A stretch of 64,000 nt of DNA, taken from assembly GCF_000512585.2 (NCBI RefSeq), contig NC_089241.1, forward strand, positions 1,922,001 to 1,986,000, written 5' to 3'. The stretch comes from Kwoniella bestiolae CBS 10118 (lineage: Eukaryota > Basidiomycota > Tremellomycetes > Tremellales > Cryptococcaceae). Each line of letters starts with the position of its first letter. Positions within the stretch are counted from its first letter, which is position 1. A program made the position numbers and the translations under genes. Positions 35,810-48,057 of this stretch are shown here, in pieces. Below the pieces are notes generated by a model. It was given only the letters and a program-made list of their open reading frames with translations. It was not told where the DNA came from and ran no database searches.

Positions 35810-38249
35810 TCAGGTGAGTAATCCTGTTGAGCTGGAGGATGATTGGCGACTGGAGCTTACCGGCACTTGTTTAAATTTGAGAAGGGGAGCTAAGTCTCTT
35901 ATAGGGCAAGCGAGTTGCAAAAATTCATGCTGGCCATGTGTCAGCTCCACAATCATCAGCTTAACTCACCTTCAATAATTCGGTAGACGTTGCTCTGAAG
36001 GAGACGTCTACACATAGACAAACGCTCAGAAAATGCTTCAGATCTTGACTAAGCTTTTCAGGTTGCTTCAGAGTGGGCGTTCCGTTTGTAGCAATCAGAT
36101 ACAAGGCTTTGAGGGGTTCTTCGTCCAGATAAGGTGGCTCATTCTCGATCATCTCGATGGCCATGATGCCGAGTGACCATATGTCGACCTTGGCACCGTA
36201 CTCTTTTTGTTTGACCACCTCCGGAGCCATCCAGTACGGCGTACCAACCATTGTCGCACGCTTCGATTTTTGTTCCGTCAATTTGGCACAGAAGCCAAAG
36301 TCGGCTACAATCATGCATGAGTCGTTACACGTATCTGAATATTACAAAAAGACTCACTAATTTTCACTTGACCCTGCGCATTCATGAGCAGATTGTCCGA
36401 CTTGATATCACGATGTATGATAGATCTTGAATGTAAATGCTGTAATCCACGACATGTCTATACAAGCAAGGTCATCGAATGCCTACCGGTTGAACGCTCG
36501 GAACTCACTTCCAGACAGATAGCAGCTATCTGTTCTTCGCCCAATTTGTTGTTCTCAATGACGTCCGTCAAGGCTCCACCTTCCATATACTCCATGACTA
36601 CCCATAGTTCAGAATTGCGAACCAGAAAGGCGTCAAGAAAGTTGACTACATTTGGATGCTGAGACTCTTTCATAACGATAATCTCGTTGACGATGAGTTC
36701 TTTGCGAGGTTGTTGTTGTAAATCCATCTGCTTGATCGCCACTTTCTTGCCGCTTGTGAGGGCCTTTGCAACGAATACCATTCCCGAAGCCCTGTGGAAG
36801 GCATATTAGTCGAGTGCAATTTCACCAAGAAGTACATACCCTTGTCCAACCTTCTTGATCTTCGAATACAACTGGGCAGGATCTTCAGAGCTGACGACAG
36901 ATCGAAGTTTCTCCATTATTTGAGCTTCGTTCATTGTGCTGATCCTTCTTTCTGGTCGAGCTGTAGATGCTGGAGCTGGTGTAGGTGCAGGTGTCGAGGT
37001 TGGGGGTACATACGATTCGGCTTCCTGCTTGACATCTGGTTTAGTGGGCGGTTTTCTCTCGGGTTTGGGTTCAAGTGGCCGAGAAGGCCCTGCTGGACGA
37101 GGAGGTGGCGGGGCCTTTCTCTCAGCAACCAGTGGACGAACCTGACCTGTGTGATAAGCAACACCTCTCGCGCGATCTGGTCGTGCACACTCACATCGCG
37201 GTTATCGGGAGCAGGTGCTTGAGATTGGGGTTGCTTGGAGCTGGTACGTGACGCTTCATGCGAAGTATAACCGTCCCGTTCTCGCTGAGGCTGTTGACCA
37301 CCTAGACCAACGCCCTCGAAACGAGTCGCAGCTGCACTAGCAGTGCGAGACTGAGTGGGTAAGGAAGGTAAGGGGGGTTGTTGATAATCACCAGCAGTTT
37401 GACCCATCTGTTGTTGAGTGTAGAATTGGAGAACGTCCAAAACGGCTTCTGGGTGACGAGCAGCTTCTTCTTTGGTGATGGCTGAGGAAGTGAGCAGCTT
37501 TGACCATTGAGGGGGCAAGCCCTAAACATGCACGATGACAGTGAGCTTCGCTCTTTCACGAAAGGGATACACAGGGACTCACCGTGAAGCCACCCGAAAC
37601 GGGATCGAAACCAACATGGACCTGATGAACGAAGTTTGTCGGACCGGACACACCCATCAGAGGAGATCGATTATATATGTCATCCATCCATGCGTATACT
37701 TCATCATCTGAGCGGAAAGCAAAATAAAGCAATTTATCCTTGGTCTCGAGCTCGATACAGAAAGGTTTCATATCGACTCGCTGAACATCTTGTATATCTG
37801 ACAGAGGTAAGATGAACACCGGAGAAGAGGATTGCTTCACGGAAGAGATTGGGCTGTATCAGTCAAACATACAGAGCGTTTTCGACGGTGTTGCCAACGC
37901 CAAATCAATGAAGGATATGAATCCAGCTCACTTCGTTTTTGAAGATACTCAAATCTGTTCCACCCAAGACTAACCACCTTTTGCTCCACATGAATGCCCG
38001 CAGACCTTCTTCCTTGACGCTCGCAGGACCTGCTCGAACAGTCTCATTCCTACCACTGTCTTGACGAGTTACCGAAAGGGCTGAAGTGGGGCTGATTGTG
38101 GGGAAAGATGAAGCGTAAGAGGTGGAAGAGAAGCTGGGTCTGGTTTGAGATGTGTGATTACCCGCGTTGTTCTGTCTTCCTTGATGACCTGCGGCGGGAG
38201 GAGTGGGAGCTGGACGTGAAGGGGTGAGAGAAGCCAGGTTGTAAGACAT
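35810..38249 (-). CDS. STE20: p21-activated kinase with PH and CRIB domains (STE20 family)
   Basis: A Cdc42-regulated kinase of mating and polarity; STE20 is a MAT-locus gene in Cryptococcus. It starts at 38249 (MSYNLASLTPSRPAPTPP); an upstream in-frame ATG at 38294 is less likely. A PH domain (RAFMWSKRWLVLGG to DDEVYAWMDDIYN) is followed by the CRIB motif (SGPTNFVHQVHVGFD), a Pro-rich linker, and the kinase: KVGQGASGMVFVA split by an intron, VAIKQMDL, IHRDIKSDNLLM, ADFGFCAKL, GTPYWMAPEVV. PH plus CRIB is the Cla4-like arrangement. The 3' end is ambiguous. Read through, the protein ends SSSTGLLT at 35810. Removing a possible 37-base intron would end it DYSPDFDQS at 35794. The protein is otherwise complete. 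Confidence 0.92.
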
Positions 38250-38717
38250 GATGGATGTCCAAGGGACAGTGTTTAGTTGATCAACCCTTTGCACGGGCTA
38301 TTTGACGATGTCCAATGATAAGATCGATGAAAGCGACGGTCAAGCTGAATGCGGGTGTGATCAGGTTGTACGGTATGATGTGAATGAAACAAGGATATCG
38401 CTGAGACTGCTGAATCGTATGAATTGAGAGGACAAAGGGGGTGATATGAGAATGCTAGTTGATGTATATATACTGTGTATGGTGTGTACGAGTGTATATA
38501 CTGTGTATAGGTTATATATGGTGTGTAAATGGTGTGTGTGTGTGCGTGTCAGGTTTAGAATGCTTCATCTCGGTGGCACCAATCCACGCGTCTAGTTAAT
38601 TTTGAACACATCAAACAATAATATACGATTCATAATCAACATTCTACTGATACAAACACCATATATGTATATCGTATCATATCACATACACATCAACCAA
38701 GCATCGTCAACTTTTCG
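38250..38717. promoter_or_regulatory. STE20 promoter with TG/TA-rich repeats
   Basis: Upstream of STE20. Bases 38461-38550 are alternating purine-pyrimidine: TATATACTGTGTAT occurs twice (around 38467 and 38495), followed by a TG tract to 38550. One relaxed pheromone-element relative, AAACAATAATA, lies at ~38613; the exact GAACAATA core is absent. Confidence 0.5.
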
Positions 38718-41700
38718 TCATCTGGAGAACCGAGTGGTGCTGTTTCTACCCTTCTTGGGATTCTCCATTTTCACAACCGATATAGTCTGTAACTGTTGGG
38801 CTAAAAACTCCTGCGTGCCTTGCCTGCAACATAGTAAACATACATTTCAGTAAAATCCCGTAATCTCTGCGTTCACGCTGTACCGTGCAGATAGTTTGAG
38901 ACTGACTGACCTCATTCGTAATATTCGCATAATCATCTCAGTATTGCTGCTCGAATTAGGCAATGCTCGTTTGGCACTCTTCCTTGCTCGAATAGTCCCA
39001 AGATTCCGCTGAGATAGTAACGATTTGCTGGGCTTCGTCGCTCGATACCTCAAAGTCGATTGAAATCCACGTATACATTCCTGCAGAAGTCATATCAGCA
39101 GCGCACATGTCTCAGAGCCATCACTCACTTCCATCAGATCATCCGTATTCCAATCATAGTAAATCCTTACAGACAGAATCTCGTTGAACTTCGCATTCTG
39201 CAACGTGCTTAGTGGAACTCCACTAGCGTCCCCACCGACATAGAAGAAGTCTCGCAGGAATTTCAACCATTTGAGAGCGATGTCAAGTTCCCCATCGCCG
39301 AGGGCTCTCATCCGGGAAGGCTTGTCCGATAGCGGTGGGACTATGAGCGCTTCTATCGTCATCAGGATTTGTTTCCATAGTTTCGCCATGACCATTTGCA
39401 TGGAATCGTGTGAGAGAGTCGAAGCAAGTGTATGATTATTTGTATCCAGATAGTCAAATAAAGGATGAATGGCTGTTTCTATGTCAGCATCAGTCGGTCC
39501 CCGATGCCGTTCCTCTTTGGTCGGAGGAATGCTGTACTCTGTGGAGCCTATGGCAGATCTATACGCTGCAGAGAGCTTGCCCAGAGCCTCGTTATAATCG
39601 AGAGGACCATTGACGTTGGGTTTAAGGACCGACTTGATGGAAGAGCGGGAAAGGGTATGTCGAAGAACCGGAATCATCTACACTCGTCAGCCAATTGTCA
39701 CAGAGTCAGCAACTCACCTTGTCCACAAATGTTCGTACCATATCAGACTCAGTACGCTTGAGCCACCGGAATGCTCGACCGAAATGATACTGAATGTCAT
39801 CTCTTTCTCCCTCCATACCAACGCGCATCAGCAGATGACCCCTTGTATCCAAAGGCAGCAAGACATCCTTTGAAATGAGATCCGCGTGCTGAGAGGGGTC
39901 CAGTCTGAGATAAGCTCTGCCCAAAAGGTCGTGTTTACCTGTTATATTGCGCTGTCGGACCGTAGCCATAAACCAAGCGCTGCCTTTAACGGGGATGTCG
40001 AAGCTTTCGTCCCAGCGAGGGTCAGAATCGTCGTAAATTGTTCTCGTTTTTGCGTATCGATTACCATGTTCATCGCTCAGAATAACGAAGCTGTCGGGTG
40101 ATTTGTTGTTGGTGTCTAGTGTGAGCCCCTCGGCAAGGACGATCTTGACGGTAAATAAGTAGGTTTGGTGCACTGTTGAAGTGGAGCTTTCGGGAATTTC
40201 GTAAGCCGATAAATCATCTACACGCATCTGCTCGTATAGCTGATCCAATTGCTGACGAGCTGCCTCGATATTATTGAGCTTCACGCAAGACTGCACCGCA
40301 AAGAATTAGTAGAGTCCGTCCAACATTCGCAGAGGGGAACTATACACGCACCTGTGGGGTGAAGTTGAAGAACGCTTGTAGCTTGCGTTCACCCTGTAAA
40401 GATGCTAGTGTAGATTTTGCCTTCTCTAACCACGCCTTCTGCTTAGCTGCAGTGAAGACTGTCTCAGTCTGACGCATATCCGCTGAAAATAACTGCTCTA
40501 TGTTTTGACAATAATCGTTGATAGATATGCTGATGATCTTTTCTACGATTCAGCGGAATGATTATCATCTCAGGATAAGAGGAGCTTACCTTGGCTAAAC
40601 GTGTAGCGAAACCTGCCAGTTGCTGTTCATCCGGCCAATTTAGATCCATAAGAAACTGTACTGCACTCCTGAAGGAGTCAAACAAGTCCGTTACGGAAGA
40701 CGAAGGGCCGTTCGCGGAAGTGGGTTCGAACTAACGTTTACTTAGCTGAGTACTGTTTGAAATGCTGGACTCACATTGTCAACTGCCAAGGCTTGATCGG
40801 ACCATACCTTTGTTTTCGATGCCGTTTGTTCTAGCCACGCGAATACAAGAGGGGCGAACAACGGTGGTAGGGGAAATCGAAGGATAAATCTCGTATCCCT
40901 GCGATAGATCAGCAAGCAGACCTGTGAAGACGCGATCGAGATGTTATGGCGCAAGCTTACTGTATGAATGCCTTTCCCATATCGCTCAGTTTGCAGGATT
41001 TGCGGTACAAAACAAACAGCTCCTCCATATCCGAGCGAAATCTTTCCGTTGAATGAGCCAAGAGAGTGTCCTCGAGATCTCGAAACCACAACGTCAGATG
41101 TTGCCGCAGAACGAGCGGCACGATGTCGATGTCGCTAGAAACAAGGGGTAATGAGTTAAGCCGCAAAGGGTTGGCAATAAAGTATTTACCTAGTGATTGC
41201 AGCCCCAAATTTCTTATCGAGTCTCTTGATTTCCTTTTCAATCCATGTCCCAAGTTGTAGCGCGAATGCGCAAGTCTTCGATCCTTCTTGATCCAAGGAT
41301 TTAGATGCTTGGTCAATGTAGGAATTGAAAGCTTGAGATTTGATGCTATCTATGATTTGCGCCGAGATGTCGGACAGAACTCGCTGTTGATCTTCGGGAA
41401 CACCGAGAGCGCACCAGTCTTCCACAGCTTCTAAGAATTCCTCTGAATGGTAGCCTTTAGGATAATGAAGGGCGGCTTCCAAAGCTTGGCAGAACGAAAT
41501 ATTGCGCTGATTAATGGTCCAATCGAGTGTTTCTCTCTGCAACAAGGTCAGCCGTGACCCGACGACTGGTATCGTACTCACATCTGAGATGGCCCAAGAG
41601 GAAGGCGGTACATCTGATTGCGCCCTTTCGACCATTGCATGGGCCTCGTGAACGCACGCCGATGGTACATCCCCTTTCTGATATCGGTCGACAATGGCAG

Positions 41701-43205
41701 TCAAGAATGCGCAGGTTCGGAAAGATAAAGGCAATCGCCATCTAGCCGCACAAGTCTGGAGCAACGAAACATGCTCGTGCGAAAGAATGCCTAGCGACAC
41801 ATCTTCATCCTCCGGAAGTGTTTTCAATAGCTCCAGATCACGATCTAAGCACCTATCCAGCAATTCGCGATATGTACCTTTCGGATCGGGAGGGATGTAG
41901 GTGAAATGAGAGTCACCCGTCTCTAGGCTTAGCGAGTCCAGCTGTAGAGGCACATCTAAAGGCGATTGCCGATCAGGAGTCTGATGGAGAGCGACGTTCG
42001 ATTGCATCATGCCGAGCATCATCTGCGACAAAGCAGAGACCTCGCTAGCACGCCATGCGTTCCAGGTGCCGGGATCGGTGAAGTCGTGCGGTGAATACAG
42101 GTATGGAGTATCGGTGTTGAGTGATGTGAGACATTTCTGCAGATTGTAAGTCAGCCCAGTTAAGGAAGGAAAGCCTCACCTTGAGGTCATCCAACGCAGC
42201 CTGCTCCGTACATGTGCTCTCCGCATCTGCGCCAATCCGCTGAATACCATCCTTGTTGAGCCTGAACAGAATCGAAATCGTATCAAACATCGCCCCCTTG
42301 AGACTGTTTGCATGGTCCCTCTTCTGCACGCTTAAGCTGTCTCGATCGCCCCTCCCCTTCCCACCCTCATCCAGAGATCGTTCCATCCTTGGAGTGACAT
42401 CTTGAGCCTTCAAGCGGTTGCGATAAGATTGTAATCGGGAAGACAACTCGGGAGACAATGGTCCAAGCGTGATCAAGCAATCATACAGAAGATCTAGAAA
42501 GAGAGATACTTGCAAACTGAGTTCCGATTTCCATGCACCGTCTGCTAATTCATCATCCTTCTGTAGTGTTTTGGTAGATGTGGTGACAAAGGCTAATATT
42601 AGGTCCTCGATCTTCCGCGATTCCTTCATCTGACGCTGGAAAGTCTTGTCAGGCCATGTCGATGACCAAAACCTGGCTACTGTACGGCGAAATCTCTGAT
42701 CGGAATATCTGAGTGAAAGTGTTCAGCCACTGAGGTAGACGAAGTCTGAAGGACGACCGAAATAACTTACTTTGGTTCTTGTCCCATGGCTATTCTCTGA
42801 AGGAAGCTGTCAAAGATCTTGAGGAGTTTTTCCGGGTACTTTGGCGACTTTGACGAATCCTTCCCCATCAGCGAGCCCAAGTCAAAGGTGGTGAAGAATG
42901 ACCCATCATGCGATCTGCGGGATGAGACGGCATGATTGGTAGGTAGCGTTGATTCTTGGTCTTTCGGAATAGGATGTTGAGCACGTTTGTCGAGAAGATC
43001 TTGAAGATAGCTAAAAGAATACGACGAGGTCAGATGGGCACCTCACTGAAGTGAGAGCGACACTCACGCGACTCGGAAAGTGTACCTTTATATGTTGGAT
43101 GGTAAGCTCCGCATCAGCGATGAAGTTCAGTACATGATTGATCCGGAGAAATCAGTAGACATGGTCAGAGACTCACGTTAAGCATACATTATCACCTGCC
43201 GCCAT
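38718..43205 (-). CDS. Unc13/Munc13-like C2-domain protein
   Basis: A probable fungal relative of the Munc13/CAPS family, which primes vesicle fusion at the plasma membrane. It starts at 43205 (MAAGDNVCLT) with two very short exons, then a long helical region (ILAFVTTSTKTLQKDDELAD; SLFLDLLYDCLITLGPLSPE; SDIDIVPLVLRQHLTLWFRD). A C2 domain at 39706-40296 reads YLFTVKIVLAEGLTLDTNN, SPDSFVILSDEHGNRYAKTR, DDSDPRWDESFDI and DLLGRAYLRLDPSQ, embedded between helical (MUN-like) segments, as in this family. A final small exon encodes QGTQEFLAQQLQTISVVKME and ends at 38718. Several exons between 40300 and 41100 are short and their borders uncertain. It has at least 15 exons. Confidence 0.75.
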
Positions 43206-43757
43206 GGCTTGAGCCTGCTATCTCTCTATATCCGCTTGTAAGAGTTTTGTATGATGGATCAACGCATGATCCCGAGGACAAAAGGGGAGAGTGAGTTGCT
43301 GACAGCGCGCAAGGTGGACACCGTTGTTTGTTATGATGATTTGATGTGTTGTAATGTTTGATACTGATGATATGATAGTTTGATCTGATGAATGGGGTGG
43401 TCAAGTAATAAGTAGTAGTGAGCAGTACTAGTGAGTAGCACATACAGTACATATCAATATCAATAAGATAATCGTCAACATGAATCGTATATCTGGTAAG
43501 AGGAAAGTGACATAATGGCGCGCCTATTAGGTTACTTGAGTATATCAGCACTATTACAATAATAAGAGTGTGGGGCTCCATATTACAGCCGGGTAATGAT
43601 GATATGAAACATCAAGTAATGGGTAATGGGTAATGGGTAATGGGTAATCAGATCACTACTGCTACATGTGCATACACTTTGAATCAACATCAATCACTAC
43701 CATGAGTATCCTATCATTCACCACCAATCACTCATCATCACATCGTATCACATCATA
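43206..43757. promoter_or_regulatory. Divergent promoter region, Unc13-like / ATG7
   Basis: A 552-base gap. It contains the heptamer array described next and ATCA-rich leader sequence upstream of ATG7. A 129-codon minus-strand frame overlapping the Unc13-like start has no coding features. Confidence 0.45.
43616..43648 (+). repeat. (GGGTAAT)4 heptamer tandem repeat
   Basis: Four exact GGGTAAT units preceded by a partial GTAAT, about 110 bases upstream of the ATG7 start codon. It has the same 7-base period as the two arrays near 27.1 kb. It is not the usual fungal telomere repeat. Confidence 0.85.
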
Positions 43758-46278
43758 ATGCCCAATCTCCAATTTCAACCCCTCGCCTCACAACCTACTC
43801 CAGCCTTCTGGACAGCTCTCACCTCACACAAGCTCGACAAGGCCAAGCTCAACGATGACGAGCAACAGATAACAGGATGGTTGGAAGAAGGTAGACAGAT
43901 ACACGATCATGAAGGACCATCAGGTAGCAGTAGCTCGAGCGTTGTCGGAATTGACGGGAACATCAGTGTCGGAGGGAATGCTTTTGGCGAACGTTCAGAA
44001 AGGTATGTTCATCTTACTTAGAAAAGAATGCTGACCAGCTATGTGAAGTAATCCTGCTGGTTCAATACCAATCACTGGTATCCTAAAAAATTTTAATACT
44101 ATCGAAGAGTTTCGTAAGACCGAGATCAAAAAGGAGGTTTTCAACAGGGTGATATCCAAGGTAAGTGATCGATGGTCTTGATTTGTAGCTGATGGGAGAA
44201 GATTCTTGAATCTTTCAGCTCAAAGGATCCTCTTATCAATCCCTTCCTTCTCGTCACTTTCGCAGATCTGAAAAAATATACATTTCACTACTGGTTTGCC
44301 TTCCCGGCCATCGTCTCCGTACCAGCTTGGACCATTGATGATCGGGGCTTCATCGCCACGAATGAGGAGGTGAGTTCCTCACACTTTTGAGGAGACGATA
44401 CATGCCAAGATTCGCCTCACAGGATCTGCAAGAACTTCGACACCTTGAGACTGAGATGTCTATGAAGTACGATCGCAAATCGGAAGCCTTCTTAGTCAAA
44501 GGTCCTTTGGGTTCTCGCTCAATCGCTCCCCTATCTGAGTTCCAGTCCTTCTATGACCAGAATACAGCTCATCAAGTGAGGCATAACAAGCTCCATGGCG
44601 ATAGCCAGCGCTTACTCGAATATTAGATAACGATCGCTTTCCACGACCCTTCGTCATTGAACCAAATTCCTGGCTGGCCTCTGCGCAACATCCTGCACTA
44701 TCTGAATACCGTACACGCAGTAACGCAAGCCTCGATTATTTGCATGCGCCAGGGGCGCGCTAGTATACAGGGCGACATCAAGCTACCTGGAGGGCACAAG
44801 AATCCCTCCAATGCATCAACTTCGGCTGTGGGATGGGAACGAACTGCTGAGGGAAAACTAGCAAGTCGAATTTCCGATCTTGGACCTATGATGGATCCAG
44901 TCCGGTGAGTATTTTCGAAACATTTTCATTTTTGATCCGAGCTAAGTCTGCCAAAAAGGCTCGCCGAACAAGCTGTCGATCTCAATTTAAAATTGATGAA
45001 ATGGAGGGTCGCACCTACTCTTGATCTGGAGCAAATCGCGAACACACGATGTCTGCTACTCGGCGCAGGCACGCTGGGCTGTTATGTTGCCAGAAATCTA
45101 ATGGTAGGTCATGTTAGCCTCCGATGTTACTCCACTTACCATCGTATATTTCAGGCTTGGGGTATACGCAACATCACATTCGTTGACTCCGCAAGAGTAT
45201 CGTTCTCTAACCCAGTCCGACAACCTCTTTTCCGTTTTGAAGATTGTTTAGAAGGAGGAAGACCGAAAGCTGTTTGTGCTGCTGAAAGGCTCAGAGAGAT
45301 ATTCCCTGGAATTGTGAGTCTTATGCTTGACATCTGGAATGTCGAATGTTGACTCCGAGCAGACGGCCACAGGGCATTCCTTCACGATCCCCATGCCCGG
45401 GCATCCCGTACCACCTTCTCAATCAGCTTCGACATGCGTTGATATACAGAAACTGGAACAATTAATCAAGAATAATGATGCGATCTTTCTTCTCATGGAC
45501 TCTAGGGAGTCAAGATGGCTGCCTACACTCATGAGCATGACTCAGAATAAGATAGTGATCAATGCAGCTCTAGGCTTTGACTCTTACCTTGTCATGCGAC
45601 ATGGTATTCCAGCAGATAGTAACGACCGAAGACAGCTGGGCTGCTATTATTGTAACGATGTAATGGCACCAACTGATGTGAGTAGTATTGCTTTATCAGC
45701 GAGTGCTAATTTCGATTGCAGTCTTTAACGGATAGAACGTTGGATCAAATGTGTACCGTCACCAGACCAGGAGTTGCGCCATTGGCTGCTGCCAGTGCCA
45801 CAGAGTTGCTAGTATCACTATTACAGCACCCTTTGAAGTGAGTTGATAGCTTCGCTCGAAAACATGCTGACATCAAGCAGAGCTCATGCACCAGCCTACG
45901 ACCCTTCCGCGGCTGAGGATACGGACTGTGATCTTCCTCTCGGTCCGATCCCACATCAAGTCCGAGGCATCCTAAGCCAATGGAAGAACCTGATCGTCCA
46001 TGGTCCTGCTTACGATCAATGCACAGCTTGTAGTCCTCTAGTGAGTTGTCGTTATCCTTGAATGGTTACCTCGAGGTATCTTTGCGCTCCCCAGTCAAAC
46101 TGATACAATATGATAGGTGTTGAAAGCATATCGAGAGGGTGGCAAAGAATGGCTTCTTGAAGTTTTTGCACGCGCCGAGTTACTGGAGCAAGTCACTGGG
46201 TTAGATCAATTGCATATCAAGAGTGAGAAAGCATTGGATGAGATTGATTGGATTGAAGACAGCGAGGACGACATTTAA
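43758..46278 (+). CDS. ATG7: Autophagy E1-like activating enzyme ATG7
   Basis: Activates ATG12 and ATG8 for conjugation during autophagosome formation. It starts at 43758 (MPNLQFQPLASQPTPAFWTA). The N-terminal domain has the family signatures LINPFLLVTFADLKKYTFHY and FPAIVSVPAW. The adenylation domain has the nucleotide-binding loop RCLLLGAGTLGCYVARNL, interrupted by an intron before AWGIRNITFVDSARVSFSNP, and VRQPLFRFEDC. The catalytic cysteine lies in LDQMCTVTRPG near 45750. The C-terminus is acidic (ALDEIDWIEDSEDDI), ending at 46278, and resembles the ATG3/ATG10-binding tail. It has about 10 exons and all landmarks are present. It is convergent with STE3, only 112 bases apart. Confidence 0.95.
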
Positions 46279-46390
46279 GATGCAGATTCATGTCTCGCAT
46301 GCATACGAATCCAAGATCATACATGAGCTGTTACAGTAACCTGACGAAATTCTACCCAAACATATACTAAATGACTTCGCGGGTACTACT

Positions 46391-47693
46391 TCAGACTATT
46401 TGTCGGTCTACGCGAACAGCGACGGTAACCCCTTCAACTACATTAGACTGACGGTGTTCAACCTGATCTTGATTGTGACTTTCATCGATGGTAACGACAC
46501 TTTCTTCGAGGGTGGAAGGTTCTTTCCAGTCTCCCCCTATAGGACGAGCTACAGTCGATCCGAGTTTTGGCACAAATGTTGGTTGTCTGTAGAGTACGGA
46601 TACCGTCAGCTTGAGAAGAGATGACAAGGTCTAGATTCACTTACGGTTCCCGGGGTCTCCTGAATCGCGAAGGCATCTTGGATTTCAACCAATCAATCCA
46701 CCGACAATACTCGTTGATGGAATCGATTGATACCCCAAAGAAAAGGAAGAATATGATTGATAAAAGCGGTGTGTGCCATCTAGGCAACACAATGGCAGCG
46801 GTGTTTGACGCAGAGTTGAAAATTTGTCGGGCTGGATATTGATCGACCCTAGACCAATCATAATGTACTACAGCCCAAGACTCGTACGGTTGGCGCTTGA
46901 TTATTGTTTGCGAAACCGCGAATGCAGTAAGTGGCAGACCGAGAAGGATGTCCACGCTAGCAAGTGCCATAAGCCGCACATAATGTCGATTATCGAGGCC
47001 GCTTTTGGATGATCTAAGGAGCGTCTGGAACTGAAGTCGACGGGACAAGAAGAATTTGATAGCGATGACTGGACGCAAGGACATAAGCTTCTTTCCACGA
47101 TTAGCTTGAGCGATCAAACTTACTTCCATACACGGCAGCAATCAGAGATAGCAATACCGGCCACCAACTGACTGCAAAGATAGCAGGCAGACTCCACCAT
47201 ACAGAAGCTTGACAACCATAACCCTCGAAAATATCAAATCTGTGTGGTTGGACCGTATAGTGTAGTGCCATTACGATGACAGGCAACAAGATGCCCAAAA
47301 AGAGATCGATCGATACAGCCATGCGCTTTTGTCTTTGAGTGAACGATACAGTTGTTGAGGAAGCGATCATCACTAAGCGACGCGTGATGCATAGACTGGA
47401 CGCTGCAATCCCGGTCGTGAGACCAATGGTGAGTTTGGTGGCTATCAAGCATATTAGCGAATTTTCCGCACACCATAGCAGTTCCACTCACAGATATCAC
47501 ACCACACTGGGGCCACATTTTCAACGCTATCCCACCAGGTGATTCCGTTGATGAATGAGATTACGTCACCAATGAAAAGCCACGTGATGAGAAGGATTGT
47601 ACCAGAATTTCGTGCCCGCCATTGGAGCGGAAGTGGAAGAAGGACAAGGAAGGCGCAGAGGCCGCAGAAAAATATAACGCTGGCGTCGTGCAT
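46391..47693 (-). CDS. STE3: STE3-type seven-transmembrane pheromone receptor
   Basis: A fungal class D GPCR that senses a farnesylated lipopeptide pheromone. It starts at 47693 (MHDASVIFFCGLCAFLVLLP). Hydrophobic segments follow in order: TILLITWLFIGDVISFINGI with TWWDSVENVAPVWCDI; KLTIGLTTGIAASSLCITRR; SIDLFLGILLPVIVMALHY; WWSLPAIFAVSWWPVLLSLI; then YVRLMALASVDILLGLPLTA; and HTPLLSIIFFLFFGVSID, giving seven membrane spans. Conserved STE3 features include WCDI, RRL and RFDI(F)EGYGCQ. Splices near 47100 (AAVYGIIAIKFFLSRR) and 46630 (RPREPQPTF) keep phase. A hydrophilic cytoplasmic tail ends VDRQIV at 46391. It appears intact. The start faces STE12 across 648 bases. Confidence 0.95.
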
Positions 47694-47825
47694 TGTTATG
47701 TTTGATGAATGATGAAGTAGGATGAAAGTGACGGAAGAGATTCATACTTTCTCGCTCCATCCTCAGCAATATATACGATCTGCTTCATCTCCAGTAAAAA
47801 TCATGTAGGCGAAAGACATCGTCAA

Positions 47826-47836
47826 GAACAATAGAC
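47826..47836 (+). promoter_or_regulatory. Putative pheromone response element (GAACAATAGAC)
   Basis: An exact GAACAATAG match to the element repeated upstream of MF, 133 bases from the STE3 start codon. The ACAATA core fits HMG-box protein binding. The functional role is inferred from sharing with MF. Confidence 0.6.
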
Positions 47837-47886
47837 AGAAATGAGTGTCCACGTGGAGAATAATAAGACCTCGATCAGCCCTGACA

Positions 47887-47896
47887 GAACAATAAG
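47887..47896 (+). promoter_or_regulatory. Putative pheromone response element (GAACAATAAG)
   Basis: A second element in the same orientation, 61 bases from the first and 194 bases from the STE3 start codon. GAACAATAAG is also present twice upstream of MF. Confidence 0.6.
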
Positions 47897-47939
47897 AACA
47901 GGTTGGGAGTTGAATTTGTGTGGCATTTTCCTTTTGTTC

Positions 47940-47956
47940 TGTACCCCGGGGGTACA
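47940..47956. promoter_or_regulatory. Perfect 8-base-arm dyad (TGTACCCC-G-GGGGTACA)
   Basis: Two 8-base inverted arms around one central base, in the STE3/STE12 promoter, 44 bases beyond the second pheromone-type element. It could be a site for a dimeric regulator. Function is unknown. Confidence 0.5.
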
Positions 47957-48029
47957 CCAGGCACCCTTTATCACAAATTGCCCTTTTGAGGGTGTCAAGC
48001 TGAAGCCGGTGGAGGTTGATTCAGGTTGC

Positions 48030-48057
48030 GCTGAAACGGACACGCACCTGTTTCAGC
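48030..48057. promoter_or_regulatory. Inverted repeat GCTGAAAC ... GTTTCAGC
   Basis: Perfect 8-base arms at 48030-48037 and 48050-48057 with a 12-base spacer. TGAAAC resembles the half-site that STE12-type proteins bind (TGAAACA), so self-regulation of STE12 is conceivable. This is an inference. Confidence 0.45.

Noticed and set aside
36794..37222. 142-codon plus-strand frame rich in Cys/Trp/Arg
   Set aside because: It is antisense to the Pro-rich linker exon of STE20, whose codon pattern explains the open frame.
43192..43581. 129-codon minus-strand frame overlapping the Unc13-like start
   Set aside because: It overlaps the first exon of a better-supported gene and lies mostly in AT-rich promoter sequence.
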